From Bacteroidota bacterium (lineage in GTDB: Bacteria; Bacteroidota; Bacteroidia; Chitinophagales; Saprospiraceae): DNA of 64,000 nucleotides. The stretch covers positions 1 to 64,000 of the forward strand of contig CAUJEY010000153.1 in the NCBI GenBank assembly GCA_963169325.1. Direction: 5' to 3'. Position numbers and translations under genes: made by a program. Numbering within the stretch: the first letter of the stretch is position 1; each line of letters starts with the position of its first letter. The notes beneath the pieces were generated by a model that worked only from the letters and a program-made list of their open reading frames with translations, was not told the origin of the DNA and searched no databases. Of the stretch, positions 38,551 through 47,890 are shown in pieces.

Positions 38551-38672
38551 TTCGCCACGCTTGGTATTTTCACCAAGCAAAACTGTCTCTGGCATGCGCT
38601 TGGTGAAAACACCAGGCGCGGCGTTTAAATCATAGTATGCGCTTGGTGAAAACACCAAGCGCGGCGTTTAAA
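38551..38672 (+). repeat. Three hairpin units, two as a 43-bp direct repeat
   Basis: GCGCTTGGTG-AAAA-CACCAAGCGC style hairpins. Two nearly identical 36-bp units (38594-38629 and 38637-38672, one base different) start 43 bp apart, and a shorter relative sits at 38556-38577. Each unit could fold by itself or pair with the other. Confidence 0.8.
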
Positions 38673-38771
38673 CCCTCAAACCCGAAACCTTCAAACCAGT
38701 AACCCTCTAACCAAAAACTCGCCAACCTCCATCTAATCCGGTTTCACCTTTTCACCAACCAATTTCTATTT

Positions 38772-41700
38772 ATGAAGGTAACATGTTACACCTTCAAGGG
38801 CCTGTTTATTGCCCTTGTACTGGCTATGTTTTCGAGCGTAGTTTCGGCACAACGCATCAGCGGTACCGTGCTGGACGCCGACACTGATGAGGTGCTTGTA
38901 GGCGCTTCCATTTCGGTGCAAAATGCCGGTCGCGGCGCCGTTTCTGACGCCTCCGGCAAATTTTCAATCGACGCCCGTTCGGGGGATCAACTGACGGTTT
39001 CTTACGTCGGCTACGAAACCCTGCTATTAACAATCGGCGCCGAAACCCAACTTTCTCTTCGGCTAAAACCACAAAATCAATTAAACGAGGTAACCGTAAC
39101 CGCCTTGGGCATCAGCCGGGAGAAAAAATCGCTGGGTTATGCCGTGCAGGATGTGAGCGGCGAAAACCTGAACAAAGCGCGCGAAACCAACATCGTAAAC
39201 GCCTTGTCGGGTAAAGTAGCCGGTCTAACCATTGTGGGTAACCCGTCCGGCATCGGTGCTTCTGCCCGTGTGACCATCCGCGGTGAACGTTCGCTCAATA
39301 TCAACCGCAACCAGCCGCTGTTTGTGGTAGACGGCGTTCCGATCAGCAACGAATACCGGGGCTCTTCTGGCAACAGCTACCAGGATGCCGACTACGGTAA
39401 CGGCGCGGGTTTTGTCAATCCCGACGACGTGGAATCCATCACCGTGCTCAAAGGCGCCAGTGCGGCGGCTTTGTACGGCTCCCGCGCCAACAACGGCGTG
39501 ATCCTCATCACCACCAAATCGGGTAAAAACACCAAAGGCATCGGCGTCACAATCAACTCGACGGTGTCGTTTGAAAATGCCCTGCGCCTGCCGGAATACC
39601 AGAACGTGTACGGCCAGGGATTGGGCGGCGTGTTTGAATTTAAAGACGGCAACGGCGGCGGCGCTGCCGACGGTGTAGACGAAAACTGGGGCCCAAAAAT
39701 GGACGGTCAGTTGATCAAACAATTCAACTCGCCCACTTCCAACGGTTTCCGCGGCGGCGACGTGGGCAACCTGTTCGCCTCCATCGGCCCGGTCGACCTG
39801 GCTGCACAACTGGCCGCACGCGGCGATATCACGGCGACGCCTTTTTCACCGCAGTCCGATAACGTGCGCAATTTTTTTGAAACGGGCGTCACCCAGACGC
39901 ATAACGTGGCCTTAGCCGGCAGCAACGACAAAAGCGATTTCCGCTTGTCGTACACCTGGTTAGACCAAACCGGCATCGTGCCGAACACCGACCTGAAACG
40001 CAACACCATTGCATTTGCCGGTGGTTATAACCTGTCGCCCAAATTGCGCGTTCGCACAGCCATCAACTACCTCAATAACAAAAGCGACAACCGCCCCAAC
40101 CTGAGCTACGGCACGGAGAATATCATGTACCTGTTCAACTGCTGGCTGCCTCGCAGCGTCGATTTGGATGCTATGAGCGACTATTGGATGGCCGGTCGTG
40201 AAGGATTGAATCAGTTCAACTTCAACTACAACTACCACGATAATCCGTATTTCGGCCTGTTTGAAAACACAAACAGCCAAAGCATCGACCGCGTGTATGG
40301 CAACATCGCGCTTACGTATGACTTTACCAGCGATCTCAGCCTGATGCTGCGCAGCGGCACCGATGTGAGCAACGAATCCCGTACACGCCGCCGGGCTTAC
40401 AGCACCCAGCGTTTCCAACGCGGCAGTTACCGCGAAGAAAGCATCGCCTTTACGGAACTGAACACGGATTTTCTGTTGAGTTATAAAAAGAACCTGAGCG
40501 AAAAATTTGACCTCAATGTGGGGATCGGCGGCAACGCCATGAAGCAAAAAGGCCGTTTTTCGGACGTTATTGCCCCCGAATTAGCCGTGCCGGGCATCTA
40601 CGCGCTCGGCAATTCCCGGGTAGCACTGCAAAACCTGGCTTCGGCGCCGTTTACAGAAAAACGGATCAACAGCCTCTACGCCACCGCACAAGTCGGGTTC
40701 AACAACTATCTCTACCTTGATCTGTCGGCGCGCAACGACTGGTCGAGCACCCTGCCCTCCGACTCGCGCAGCTACTTGTATTACGCAGCCAACCTGAGCG
40801 CCGTGCTCACCGATGCGTTTCAAATCAAGAGCGATGTGTTGTCTTTTGCAAAATTCCGTTTCGGCGTGGCGCAAGTGGGCAACGACACCGACCCGTACCA
40901 GCTGATTGCCGTGTACAATTCCCAAACACCCGTACAAGGCCAGCCTTCATATAGCGAATCCAGCACGCTGGTGAACCCGACCCTGAAACCGGAAATCAGC
41001 ACCTCCATCGAAACCGGCCTCGACCTGCGTTTCTTCGGCAACCGTGTCGGCCTCGACCTGACGTATTACAACACCGAGAGCCGCAACCAATTGCTGCCGC
41101 TCCAATTGAGCCTCACCACAGGCTATGCCCGCCGCTTTATCAATGCCGGCCTGATCCGCAACCAGGGCGTGGAGGCTACCCTCAACCTGACGCCGGTAAA
41201 AAGCCGCAACTTCAGCTGGGATGTGGCCTTCAATTTCTCTGCCAACCGCAGCAAGGTCATTGAACTGTACACCGACCCCGTCAGCGGTCAGGAAGTGACC
41301 AACTATGTCATGGCTTCGCGTTATGTATCGGTAGAAGCGCGGGTAGGTGAACAAATGGGTGATATGTACGGCATTGGTTTCGAGCGCGTGAGCAGCGACC
41401 CGAATAGCGCGTACTACGACCCGACCGGCCAAAATGTCGGTCAGATCGTTTATAATTCCCAGGGCAAACCGGTCGCCACCGCCAACCTGGTCAAATTAGG
41501 CAACTATAATCCCGACTGGTTGGGCGGCATCAACAACACCTTTACTTTCAAAGGTTTGTCGTTGGGCGTATTGTTCGACATCCGTTCCGGCGGCGAGGTG
41601 TATTCGCACACCCAAACCGTGGGCCGCGAAGGTGGTACGGTCATCGAAACGCTGGAAGGCCGCGCCAACGGTTACGACCTGAGCCTCGAAGGCAACGGCG

Positions 41701-42074
41701 TGATCGGTGAAGGTGTGGTAAAAAATGCCGACGGCAGCTTCAGCCCTAACAACGTAAAACTGAGCGCCCGCGAATGGCACACGTCGTACACGCTGGGCCG
41801 CCGGCTCATCGAAGGCGTGATCTACGACGCTTCCTTTGTAAAACTGCGTGAAGTGCGCTTCGGATACACCATTCCCAACCGCGTGTGGGGAAAAGTACCC
41901 GTGCGCGACCTGAGCATCAGTCTCGTAGGCCGCAACTTAGCCCTGTGGACCGACGTGCCGCACATCGACCCGGAAACGGCGTCCACATCCGGCGGTACGG
42001 TTATCCCGGGCGTTGAATCGGTGGCGCTGCCTTCTACGCGAAGCTTTGGGGTTAATTTGAATTGCCGGTTTTAA
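38772..42074 (+). CDS. SusC/RagA-family TonB-linked outer-membrane protein, 1100 aa
   Basis: Outer-membrane importer that pairs with the SusD lipoprotein encoded next to it. Signal peptide to about residue 27 (VVSAQ). Carboxypeptidase-regulatory-like domain 28-100 (ISGTVLDADTDEVLVGASIS ... VSYVGYETL). Plug from about 112: NEVTVTALGISREKKSLGYA, VTIRGERSLN, PLFVVDGVPISNEYRG and DDVESITVLKGASAAALYGS. The remainder is the barrel, ending TRSFGVNLNCRF. The substrate is unknown; a neighbouring GH57 hints at an alpha-glucan, but that gene has its own promoter. Confidence 0.93.
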   Translation: MKVTCYTFKGLFIALVLAMFSSVVSAQRISGTVLDADTDEVLVGASISVQNAGRGAVSDASGKFSIDARSGDQLTVSYVGYETLLLTIGAETQLSLRLKPQNQLNEVTVTALGISREKKSLGYAVQDVSGENLNKARETNIVNALSGKVAGLTIVGNPSGIGASARVTIRGERSLNINRNQPLFVVDGVPISNEYRGSSGNSYQDADYGNGAGFVNPDDVESITVLKGASAAALYGSRANNGVILITTKSGKNTKGIGVTINSTVSFENALRLPEYQNVYGQGLGGVFEFKDGNGGGAADGVDENWGPKMDGQLIKQFNSPTSNGFRGGDVGNLFASIGPVDLAAQLAARGDITATPFSPQSDNVRNFFETGVTQTHNVALAGSNDKSDFRLSYTWLDQTGIVPNTDLKRNTIAFAGGYNLSPKLRVRTAINYLNNKSDNRPNLSYGTENIMYLFNCWLPRSVDLDAMSDYWMAGREGLNQFNFNYNYHDNPYFGLFENTNSQSIDRVYGNIALTYDFTSDLSLMLRSGTDVSNESRTRRRAYSTQRFQRGSYREESIAFTELNTDFLLSYKKNLSEKFDLNVGIGGNAMKQKGRFSDVIAPELAVPGIYALGNSRVALQNLASAPFTEKRINSLYATAQVGFNNYLYLDLSARNDWSSTLPSDSRSYLYYAANLSAVLTDAFQIKSDVLSFAKFRFGVAQVGNDTDPYQLIAVYNSQTPVQGQPSYSESSTLVNPTLKPEISTSIETGLDLRFFGNRVGLDLTYYNTESRNQLLPLQLSLTTGYARRFINAGLIRNQGVEATLNLTPVKSRNFSWDVAFNFSANRSKVIELYTDPVSGQEVTNYVMASRYVSVEARVGEQMGDMYGIGFERVSSDPNSAYYDPTGQNVGQIVYNSQGKPVATANLVKLGNYNPDWLGGINNTFTFKGLSLGVLFDIRSGGEVYSHTQTVGREGGTVIETLEGRANGYDLSLEGNGVIGEGVVKNADGSFSPNNVKLSAREWHTSYTLGRRLIEGVIYDASFVKLREVRFGYTIPNRVWGKVPVRDLSISLVGRNLALWTDVPHIDPETASTSGGTVIPGVESVALPSTRSFGVNLNCRF

Positions 42075-42142
42075 TTCAACTCCACCTCAATTATCTGACA
42101 ACCCGAAGGAACCCACTTTTTCACTCAACCCACATTTTTACA

Positions 42143-43606
42143 ATGAAAAATATAAAATCACTCCTACTCTTTGGCTTTATCGTCCTTGCGGCCGGTTGCA
42201 CCAAAGATTTTGACGAGGTCAATAACAATCCCAATGCCCCTACTGCGGTGAATTCCGGCCTGTTGCTGCCGCAAATTCAGCGCGACATGATCGGTACCGT
42301 GCTCGGCGAAGCCTGGGGGATCGGCAATATCGTCATTCAGCATACGGCAAAAAACCAGTTCGTCAACGAAGACCGCTACCTCTGGGGCGAAATCAACGCC
42401 ATCTGGAACAACGTGTACGACAACATGCGCGACGTGAACAACATCATTGCGCAAAGCGATGCGCGGCAAGAGAATAACTACAAAGGTATTGCCTTAGTAA
42501 TGCGCGCCTGGATGTTCTCGCTGGCCACCGACGCCTACGGAGACATCCCCTACTCGGAAGCCATCAAAGCCAAAGAAGGGATCAACTACACCAACTATGA
42601 TTCGCAGGAAGACATTTATGCCGGCATTTTGGCCGATTTAAAGGAAGCCAACGACATCCTTGGCACGACGGGCGAAGTAGTAGCCGGCGATTTGATTTAC
42701 AAAGGCAACCTCACGAAATGGAAAAAATTGGCCAATTCGCTGCGTGTTCGATACCTGCTACGCATTTCTAACAAACGGGATGTCAGTGCCGATTTGCGGG
42801 CGATAACCAGTGATGCTGCGGCCAACCCTGTTTTTGAAAGCGTGGCCGATAATGCCGTATATACGTTCCAGAGCAGTTCGCCCGACCAGTTTCCGTTGCA
42901 CACCAGCCGTATCGGCTCGTTCAACGAGTTTCGGGCATCCAAAACGTTGCTGGATACGTTGAAAAGCCTCGGCGACCCGCGTATGCCCATTTTCTTCCGT
43001 CCGACGCCGGACTCGGAAGGTTCCGCCAACCCGGTGTATGCGGGTATTCCCAACGGGCTGAACGACGTAGACGCGCTGCAATACAACGGCGGACCGCAGT
43101 TCCAGTCGCGTATCGGCGCGTTGTATTTTGAAAACGCCGTTTCCACCGATGGCCTGGCTATTGCCAAAGGAGTGATTATGACTTACGCCGAATTGCAATT
43201 CCTGCTGGCAGAAGCGGCCGAAAGAGGCCTGACGGCAAACAGCGCCGAAACGCACTACAAAAACGGTGTGGACGGTTCTTTTGCCTTTTACGGATTGAGC
43301 GCACCGGCAGGCTATTTCGCATTGCCCCAAGTAGTCTACACCGGCACGCAAGCGGAAAAATTGAGCAAAATCGGTTTCCAAAAATGGATTTCCCTGTATT
43401 TCCAGGGCATGGAAGCCTGGTACGACTGGCGGCGTACGCGTATTCCCGCGCTCACACCCGGCATATCCAACCAAAACGACGACCAGATTCCGGTGCGTTT
43501 TCGTTACCCGATCATCGAGCAGTCGTTGAATGCAGAAGGTTATCAGAAAGCCGTAGAGCGCCAGGGGGCCGATGATTTGAATTCCAAAATGTGGTATTTG
43601 AAATAA
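42143..43606 (+). CDS. SusD/RagB-family nutrient-binding lipoprotein (SusD-like_2), 487 aa
   Basis: Surface lipoprotein lid of the SusC channel. ATG 42143 gives MKNIKSLLLFGFIVLAAGC with the lipobox Cys at residue 19. An in-frame extension to 42062 would start inside the susC tail and destroy the signal peptide, so it is rejected. DFDEVNNNPNAPTAV followed by LLLPQIQRDMIG is typical of SusD-like_2 proteins. TPR-like helices follow, with GDIPYSEAIKA and the ligand-face segment MTYAELQFLLAEAAERG, and the C-terminal RFRYPIIEQSLN. It lies 68 bp downstream of susC on the same strand, so probably one operon. Confidence 0.92.
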   Translation: MKNIKSLLLFGFIVLAAGCTKDFDEVNNNPNAPTAVNSGLLLPQIQRDMIGTVLGEAWGIGNIVIQHTAKNQFVNEDRYLWGEINAIWNNVYDNMRDVNNIIAQSDARQENNYKGIALVMRAWMFSLATDAYGDIPYSEAIKAKEGINYTNYDSQEDIYAGILADLKEANDILGTTGEVVAGDLIYKGNLTKWKKLANSLRVRYLLRISNKRDVSADLRAITSDAAANPVFESVADNAVYTFQSSSPDQFPLHTSRIGSFNEFRASKTLLDTLKSLGDPRMPIFFRPTPDSEGSANPVYAGIPNGLNDVDALQYNGGPQFQSRIGALYFENAVSTDGLAIAKGVIMTYAELQFLLAEAAERGLTANSAETHYKNGVDGSFAFYGLSAPAGYFALPQVVYTGTQAEKLSKIGFQKWISLYFQGMEAWYDWRRTRIPALTPGISNQNDDQIPVRFRYPIIEQSLNAEGYQKAVERQGADDLNSKMWYLK

Positions 43607-43736
43607 CAGAGATTGCTTCATACAATAAAGTGGTTCTATATGGTGGAAAAATGGCGCAAAGCTGTTTTTCCACTTTTTTATTCCAACCCCAAACAGCAAT
43701 ATTCAAAAACAACAGTCGCGTTTCCCGCCGGGGTCG

Positions 43737-43744
43737 TACTTTTG
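43737..43744 (+). promoter_or_regulatory. -7 box for the GH57 gene
   Basis: TACTTTTG, an exact TAnnTTTG match, with a predicted leader of about 50 nt; it separates the glycosidase from the susCD transcript. Confidence 0.45.
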
Positions 43745-43800
43745 CCTTTTCCAAATGACCTGCCCGCCCTGCCAAGTGCCACCGCCACTGCGACTAAACT

Positions 43801-46236
43801 ATGTCCCGATCAAAAAAATACGTCTGTATCCACGGCCATTTCTACCAGCCGCCACGTGAAAACGCCTGGCTGGAAACGGTGGAACAGCAGGAATCCGCGC
43901 GTCCGTTTCACGATTGGAACGAGCGGATCAATTTCGAGTGCTATGCACCCAATGCTGCTGCCCGAATCCTCGACAAGGAGCACTTTATCGTCAAAATCCG
44001 GAACAACTATAACCGTATTTCCTTCAACTTCGGCCCCACGTTGTTCACCTGGCTGGAACAAAGTGATTCTGAAGCCTACGATCTTATCCTGAAAGCCGAC
44101 AAACGCAGCCAGGAGCGATACGGGGGGCACGGCAGTGCGCTGGCACAGGTACACAGCCACCTCATCCTGCCGCTGGCCAATTATCGCGACAAAGTGACCC
44201 AGGTGTACTGGGGTGTGCGCGACTTCGAGCACCGCTTCGGCCGTTACCCGGAAGGTATCTGGCTCGCCGAAACGGCAGTGAACATCGAAACGCTGGAAGT
44301 ATTGGCAGCCCATGGTTTGCAATTCACAGTGTTGGCGCCCCGGCAGGCAAAGGCCGTGCGAAAATCGGGCGCTACCGACTGGCAGCCGGTATCGGCCGAG
44401 TCGATCGACACACGACAGCCCTATTGGTGTAAATTGCCCAGCGGGCGCCGTATCGCGCTCTATTTTTACCACGGCGCAGTGGCCCAGGAGGTGGCTTTCA
44501 ACGGCCTGCTCAATAACGGAAAAAACTTCGCTAACCGGCTCGTCAGTTTGTTTGACAACACCGACGAGCCGCAATTGGCCCATATCGCTACCGACGGCGA
44601 AAGCTACGGCCACCATCACCGCTTCGGTGAAATGGCGCTGGCTGCCGCCCTCAACCACATCGAAGACAACCAGTTAGCTACCTTAACCAACTACGGCCAG
44701 TTTCTGGAACTTTTTCCGCCGGAGTGGGAGGTGCAAATCCACGACAACTCTTCCTGGAGTTGCGTACATGGCGTGGAACGCTGGCGCGCCGACTGCGGCT
44801 GCAATAGCGGCGGCAATCCTGGCTGGCACCAGCGCTGGCGCAAACCCCTGCGCGAAACGCTGGATTGGCTGCGCGACCAACTGGTCCCGCTCTTTGAAAA
44901 AGAAGCCGGCCGTTTCCTGCGCGATCCCTGGAAAGCCCGCAACGACTTTATCGACGTGATGCTCAACCGGAGTGACGAATCGGTACGCAATTTTCTCGCC
45001 AAACAGGTACGCCGCACACTCAGTCCGGATGAAGAAGTTGTGGTGTTGCGTCTACTGGAGATGGAACGTTACGCCGTGTTGATGTACACCAGTTGCGGCT
45101 GGTTTTTTGATGAAATATCCGGCCTCGAAACCAACCAGATTCTCCAATATGCCCTGCGGGCGATGGATTATGCGAAAGAAGTGACCGGTACCGACCTCCA
45201 CGCAGAGTTTATGCGCCGCCTGAGCAAAGCGCCAAGCAATAAATATGCCGACGGCGCCGCCAGTTACCGCCAAAATGTATTGCCCAGCCGGGTCAATCTG
45301 GAGCGCGTGGCTACACACTTCGCCGTGGCGTCGCTTTTCGAAGACGATCCGGCAAAATTGGACTTGTTCAACTATACCGTTGCTGTGGAAGTATTCGAAC
45401 GCATCGAAGCCGGCACGCCGCGGCTGGCCATCGGCCGACTGAACATCCGCTCGCGCCTCACCCACGCGGAAAAAACCTTTTGTTTTGCCGTATTGTACCT
45501 CGGTCAGCAGCATATCATCGGCAATATCAGCGGCCAGATGAACCGCTCTACCTTCGATAGTATGCACCAGCGCACGGCCGTCGCCTTCCGAGCCGCTAAC
45601 CTGGGCGAAGTGATCGGTATTTTGCAGGAATATTTCGGCCCCGACAAATTCACGCTGACCTCGTTGTTTACCGACGAAAAAATCAAGATCATTCGGTCTA
45701 TTACGGCGCAGAGTCTTTTGTTAGCCGAGGCCAATTTCCGGAATGTATTCAACGATAATTACCAGTTGATGACCGGCCTCGAAGAAGCCGGCCTGCCCTT
45801 ACCCGATGCCTGGCGCAACATCGCCACCTATGTCCTGAACGACGATTTATTGCATTTTTTTCAAAACGGACACGTCACCGAAACCCGCACCTTGCACCGC
45901 ATAGCCGGCGATATCAAACGCTGGAGTTTTAAATTTGCCGACGAAGAGGCCGTGCGTCATGCCGCAGGCAAGCGTATTTATCGGGAAATTGTTAAAATCC
46001 AAATGGAAAAATCCTCCCTGTCGCGCGTCTTGTGGCTGAACGAAGTGCTGGACATTATTCAACAAATGGATATCAAACCGGATATCTGGCGCAGCCAAAA
46101 CGTGTTTTATCTGCTCACCAAGGGCTACAGAAAAGGCCAGTGGGATTTTTTGAACGACGAATGGAAAGCGGCTTTTGAGCGATTGGCCACCCTGCTTAAA
46201 GTCAGGCTGGAAGTGCAAAATCCGGTTATTGGTTGA
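43801..46236 (+). CDS. Glycoside hydrolase family 57 / DUF3536 protein, 811 aa
   Basis: Predicted cytosolic alpha-glycosidase or glucan-acting enzyme (no signal peptide). GH57 motifs: CIHGHFYQPPRENAW (residues 9-23), GIWLAETAVN with candidate nucleophile Glu157, and IATDGESYGHHHRF with candidate acid Asp265; these are followed by the long DUF3536 C-terminal domain. Amylase/branching-type roles in glycogen metabolism are usual for GH57, but the exact reaction is not assigned. The last codons GTT ATT GGT TGA lie inside the adjacent repeat, so the C-terminal PVIG is repeat-derived. Confidence 0.88.
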   Translation: MSRSKKYVCIHGHFYQPPRENAWLETVEQQESARPFHDWNERINFECYAPNAAARILDKEHFIVKIRNNYNRISFNFGPTLFTWLEQSDSEAYDLILKADKRSQERYGGHGSALAQVHSHLILPLANYRDKVTQVYWGVRDFEHRFGRYPEGIWLAETAVNIETLEVLAAHGLQFTVLAPRQAKAVRKSGATDWQPVSAESIDTRQPYWCKLPSGRRIALYFYHGAVAQEVAFNGLLNNGKNFANRLVSLFDNTDEPQLAHIATDGESYGHHHRFGEMALAAALNHIEDNQLATLTNYGQFLELFPPEWEVQIHDNSSWSCVHGVERWRADCGCNSGGNPGWHQRWRKPLRETLDWLRDQLVPLFEKEAGRFLRDPWKARNDFIDVMLNRSDESVRNFLAKQVRRTLSPDEEVVVLRLLEMERYAVLMYTSCGWFFDEISGLETNQILQYALRAMDYAKEVTGTDLHAEFMRRLSKAPSNKYADGAASYRQNVLPSRVNLERVATHFAVASLFEDDPAKLDLFNYTVAVEVFERIEAGTPRLAIGRLNIRSRLTHAEKTFCFAVLYLGQQHIIGNISGQMNRSTFDSMHQRTAVAFRAANLGEVIGILQEYFGPDKFTLTSLFTDEKIKIIRSITAQSLLLAEANFRNVFNDNYQLMTGLEEAGLPLPDAWRNIATYVLNDDLLHFFQNGHVTETRTLHRIAGDIKRWSFKFADEEAVRHAAGKRIYREIVKIQMEKSSLSRVLWLNEVLDIIQQMDIKPDIWRSQNVFYLLTKGYRKGQWDFLNDEWKAAFERLATLLKVRLEVQNPVIG

Positions 46237-46415
46237 GTGGTTATTGGTTGAGTGGTTATTGGTTGATTGGTTCACTGGTTGATTGGTTATTGGTTAACTG
46301 GTATTGGCTGCACGAGGTATAAGCACTCCAGTGAACCACTCAACTAATAACCAATCAACTAGTGAACCAGTGAACCAATAACCAATCAACCAGTGAACCA
46401 ATCAACCAATAACCA
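46223..46415. repeat. Inverted array of GGTTATTGGTTGA words overlapping two gene ends
   Basis: Left block 46223-46307 repeats GGTTATTGGTTGA(GT/TT) and TTCACTGGTTGATT words. Right block 46327-46415 carries the inverse words (TCAACCAATAACC, CCAGTGAACC). The array supplies the TGA and the last residues of both the GH57 gene (plus) and psuG (minus). It can fold as one long imperfect hairpin. Confidence 0.85.
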
Positions 46416-47316
46416 GTTGTTTGGCTATTTCCCCGGCCAGCCGCGCGTTGTTGCACACCAGTTCGATATTTGCCGCAAGGCTTTGCCCGCCGGTCAGTTG
46501 TTCGACGCGGGCCAGCAAAAATGGCGTGACGGCCTTGCCTTTTATGCCTGCATTTTCAGCATCGGCTAATGCCGCGACGATGGCTTGTTCTATGACAACG
46601 GGATCTAACTGATACGCTTCCGGCACCGGGTTGGCGATGATGACGCCGCCTTGTAAGCCGAGTTCCCATTTTGTTTGCAGCAACCGGGCTACTGCACCCG
46701 GCGTATCGATTCGGTAATCCACCCGGAAGCCGCTCCGGCGTGTGTAAAAAGCGGGAAATTCGTCGGTTTTGTAGCCCAGCACCGGCACGCCGAATGTTTC
46801 GAGGTACTCCAGGGTAAGTTCCAGATCAAGAATACTTTTGGCGCCTGCGCAAACCACGGCGACGGGGGTGCGGGCCAGTTCCTGCAGGTCTGCGGAGATG
46901 TCCATGGTGCTTGCCGCGCCCCGGTGTACGCCGCCAATGCCGCCCGTGGCAAACACCCGGATGCCGGCCAGATGCGCGATAATCATCGTGGAAGCTACCG
47001 TGGTGGCGCCGTCCAGTCCCTGGCTGACCAACCAGGGAATATCGCGGCGACTCGCTTTCGGCACTTCGCCGCCGCGGCGGCCGAGCCGTTCAATTTCCGC
47101 TGTGCTGAGGCCGGCTTTCAGTTTTCCGCCAATAATGACGCAGGTGGCGGGCACGGCCCCGGTTGCCCGCACGGTTTGCTCCACCCGAAGCGCCGTTTCC
47201 ACATTTTTCGGATAAGGCATACCGTGCGTTATGATCGTACTTTCGAGGGCGACTATGGGCCGGCCTGCGGCCAGGGCCTCCTGCACTTCCGGTGAAAGAC
47301 TGACGTGATGACTCAT
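46402..47316 (-). CDS. psuG: Pseudouridine-5'-phosphate glycosidase, 304 aa
   Basis: Splits pseudouridine-5'-phosphate to uracil and ribose-5-phosphate (salvage or breakdown of modified nucleosides). Family signature ALESTIITHGMPYPKNVETA at the N-terminus, VPASTVxST-type segment here as DGATTVASTMIIAHLAGI, FATGGIGGVHRGAA, and VPVLGYKTDEFPAFYTRRSG, then GGVIIANPVPEAY. The length is normal. The C-terminal LVIG and the stop are provided by the adjacent repeat. The pseudouridine kinase PsuK is not next to it. Confidence 0.94.
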   Translation of the reverse strand: MSHHVSLSPEVQEALAAGRPIVALESTIITHGMPYPKNVETALRVEQTVRATGAVPATCVIIGGKLKAGLSTAEIERLGRRGGEVPKASRRDIPWLVSQGLDGATTVASTMIIAHLAGIRVFATGGIGGVHRGAASTMDISADLQELARTPVAVVCAGAKSILDLELTLEYLETFGVPVLGYKTDEFPAFYTRRSGFRVDYRIDTPGAVARLLQTKWELGLQGGVIIANPVPEAYQLDPVVIEQAIVAALADAENAGIKGKAVTPFLLARVEQLTGGQSLAANIELVCNNARLAGEIAKQLVIG

Positions 47317-47340
47317 ATAAAATCGACAAAAATTATGCCC

Positions 47341-47856
47341 TTAGCCTGCATAAAACTTCAGGCAGTCGTTACACAAACACCGCCCGCCGAACTGCTTCAG
47401 CAAGGTTTCTTTCGTAGCGGGGTGTACGTTGGGGAAACGTTCCCAGCAATCGTTTGGGCTGTAATTGATGAATGGTTTGTTGCACTTGGGGCAGGTTTGC
47501 ATAAACATTTCTTCCTCTTCCACCCAGGCGGCATCCACACGGCCGCCCAGCGGCGGGTTTAGTTTCTTCACGCGCACCTTAAGCGCCATCATATTGGGAA
47601 ACTGGTTTTTGATGCCCTTGACAATGCCGGCGACCACGGTTTCGATCAGTTGCCGCGGTTGCTGCATTTCCATTTTGCAGATTTGAAATATCGATTCATA
47701 GTTCACCGTGGCTTCCAGTTGATCCGTCTTGGCGGCCAGGGCGGTGACCGTTTGCACATAAACATCTACGACGTAGTCGGTTCCGATCAGTTTTTCAGCC
47801 TCATACACGCCGTGATAGGCGTAGAATTTCATTCCTTCGAGTGCGATAACAGCCAT
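47341..47856 (-). CDS. folB: Dihydroneopterin aldolase fused to a cysteine-rich C-terminal module, 171 aa
   Basis: Residues 1-120 are FolB, the folate-pathway aldolase producing 6-hydroxymethyl-dihydropterin: ALEGMKFYAYHGVYEAEKLI (catalytic Glu), VNYESIFQIC, RQLIETVVAGI, and VRVKKLNPPLGG with the catalytic Lys. Residues about 121-171 are an extra module with CPKC, CW and CLCNDC, a likely zinc-binding fold like the stand-alone Cys-rich CWC proteins of Bacteroidota. A normal FolB ends at about 120 residues, so this is a fusion. The two parts share one uninterrupted frame. Confidence 0.87.
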   Translation of the reverse strand: MAVIALEGMKFYAYHGVYEAEKLIGTDYVVDVYVQTVTALAAKTDQLEATVNYESIFQICKMEMQQPRQLIETVVAGIVKGIKNQFPNMMALKVRVKKLNPPLGGRVDAAWVEEEEMFMQTCPKCNKPFINYSPNDCWERFPNVHPATKETLLKQFGGRCLCNDCLKFYAG

Positions 47857-47890
47857 GCTTAGCGGGTTGGAAATGATAAAATCGGGTGGG

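Larger units (their letters stand above)
38316..38771. other. Intergenic region before susC, 456 bp, rich in repeats
   Basis: Holds an inverted repeat (38482-38541), three related hairpins (38551-38672), and a copy of the AACCCTCAAACC word family (38672-38712). No TAnnTTTG box was found before the SusC gene and no ORF is credible. Confidence 0.6.

Noticed and set aside
38594-38672. Possible CRISPR repeat-spacer pair
   Set aside because: Only two or three hairpin units separated by 7 bp; no spacers of normal length and no cas genes.
46223-46415. Possible CRISPR array
   Set aside because: Units are short, degenerate, without unique spacers, and arranged as an inverted repeat; no cas genes.
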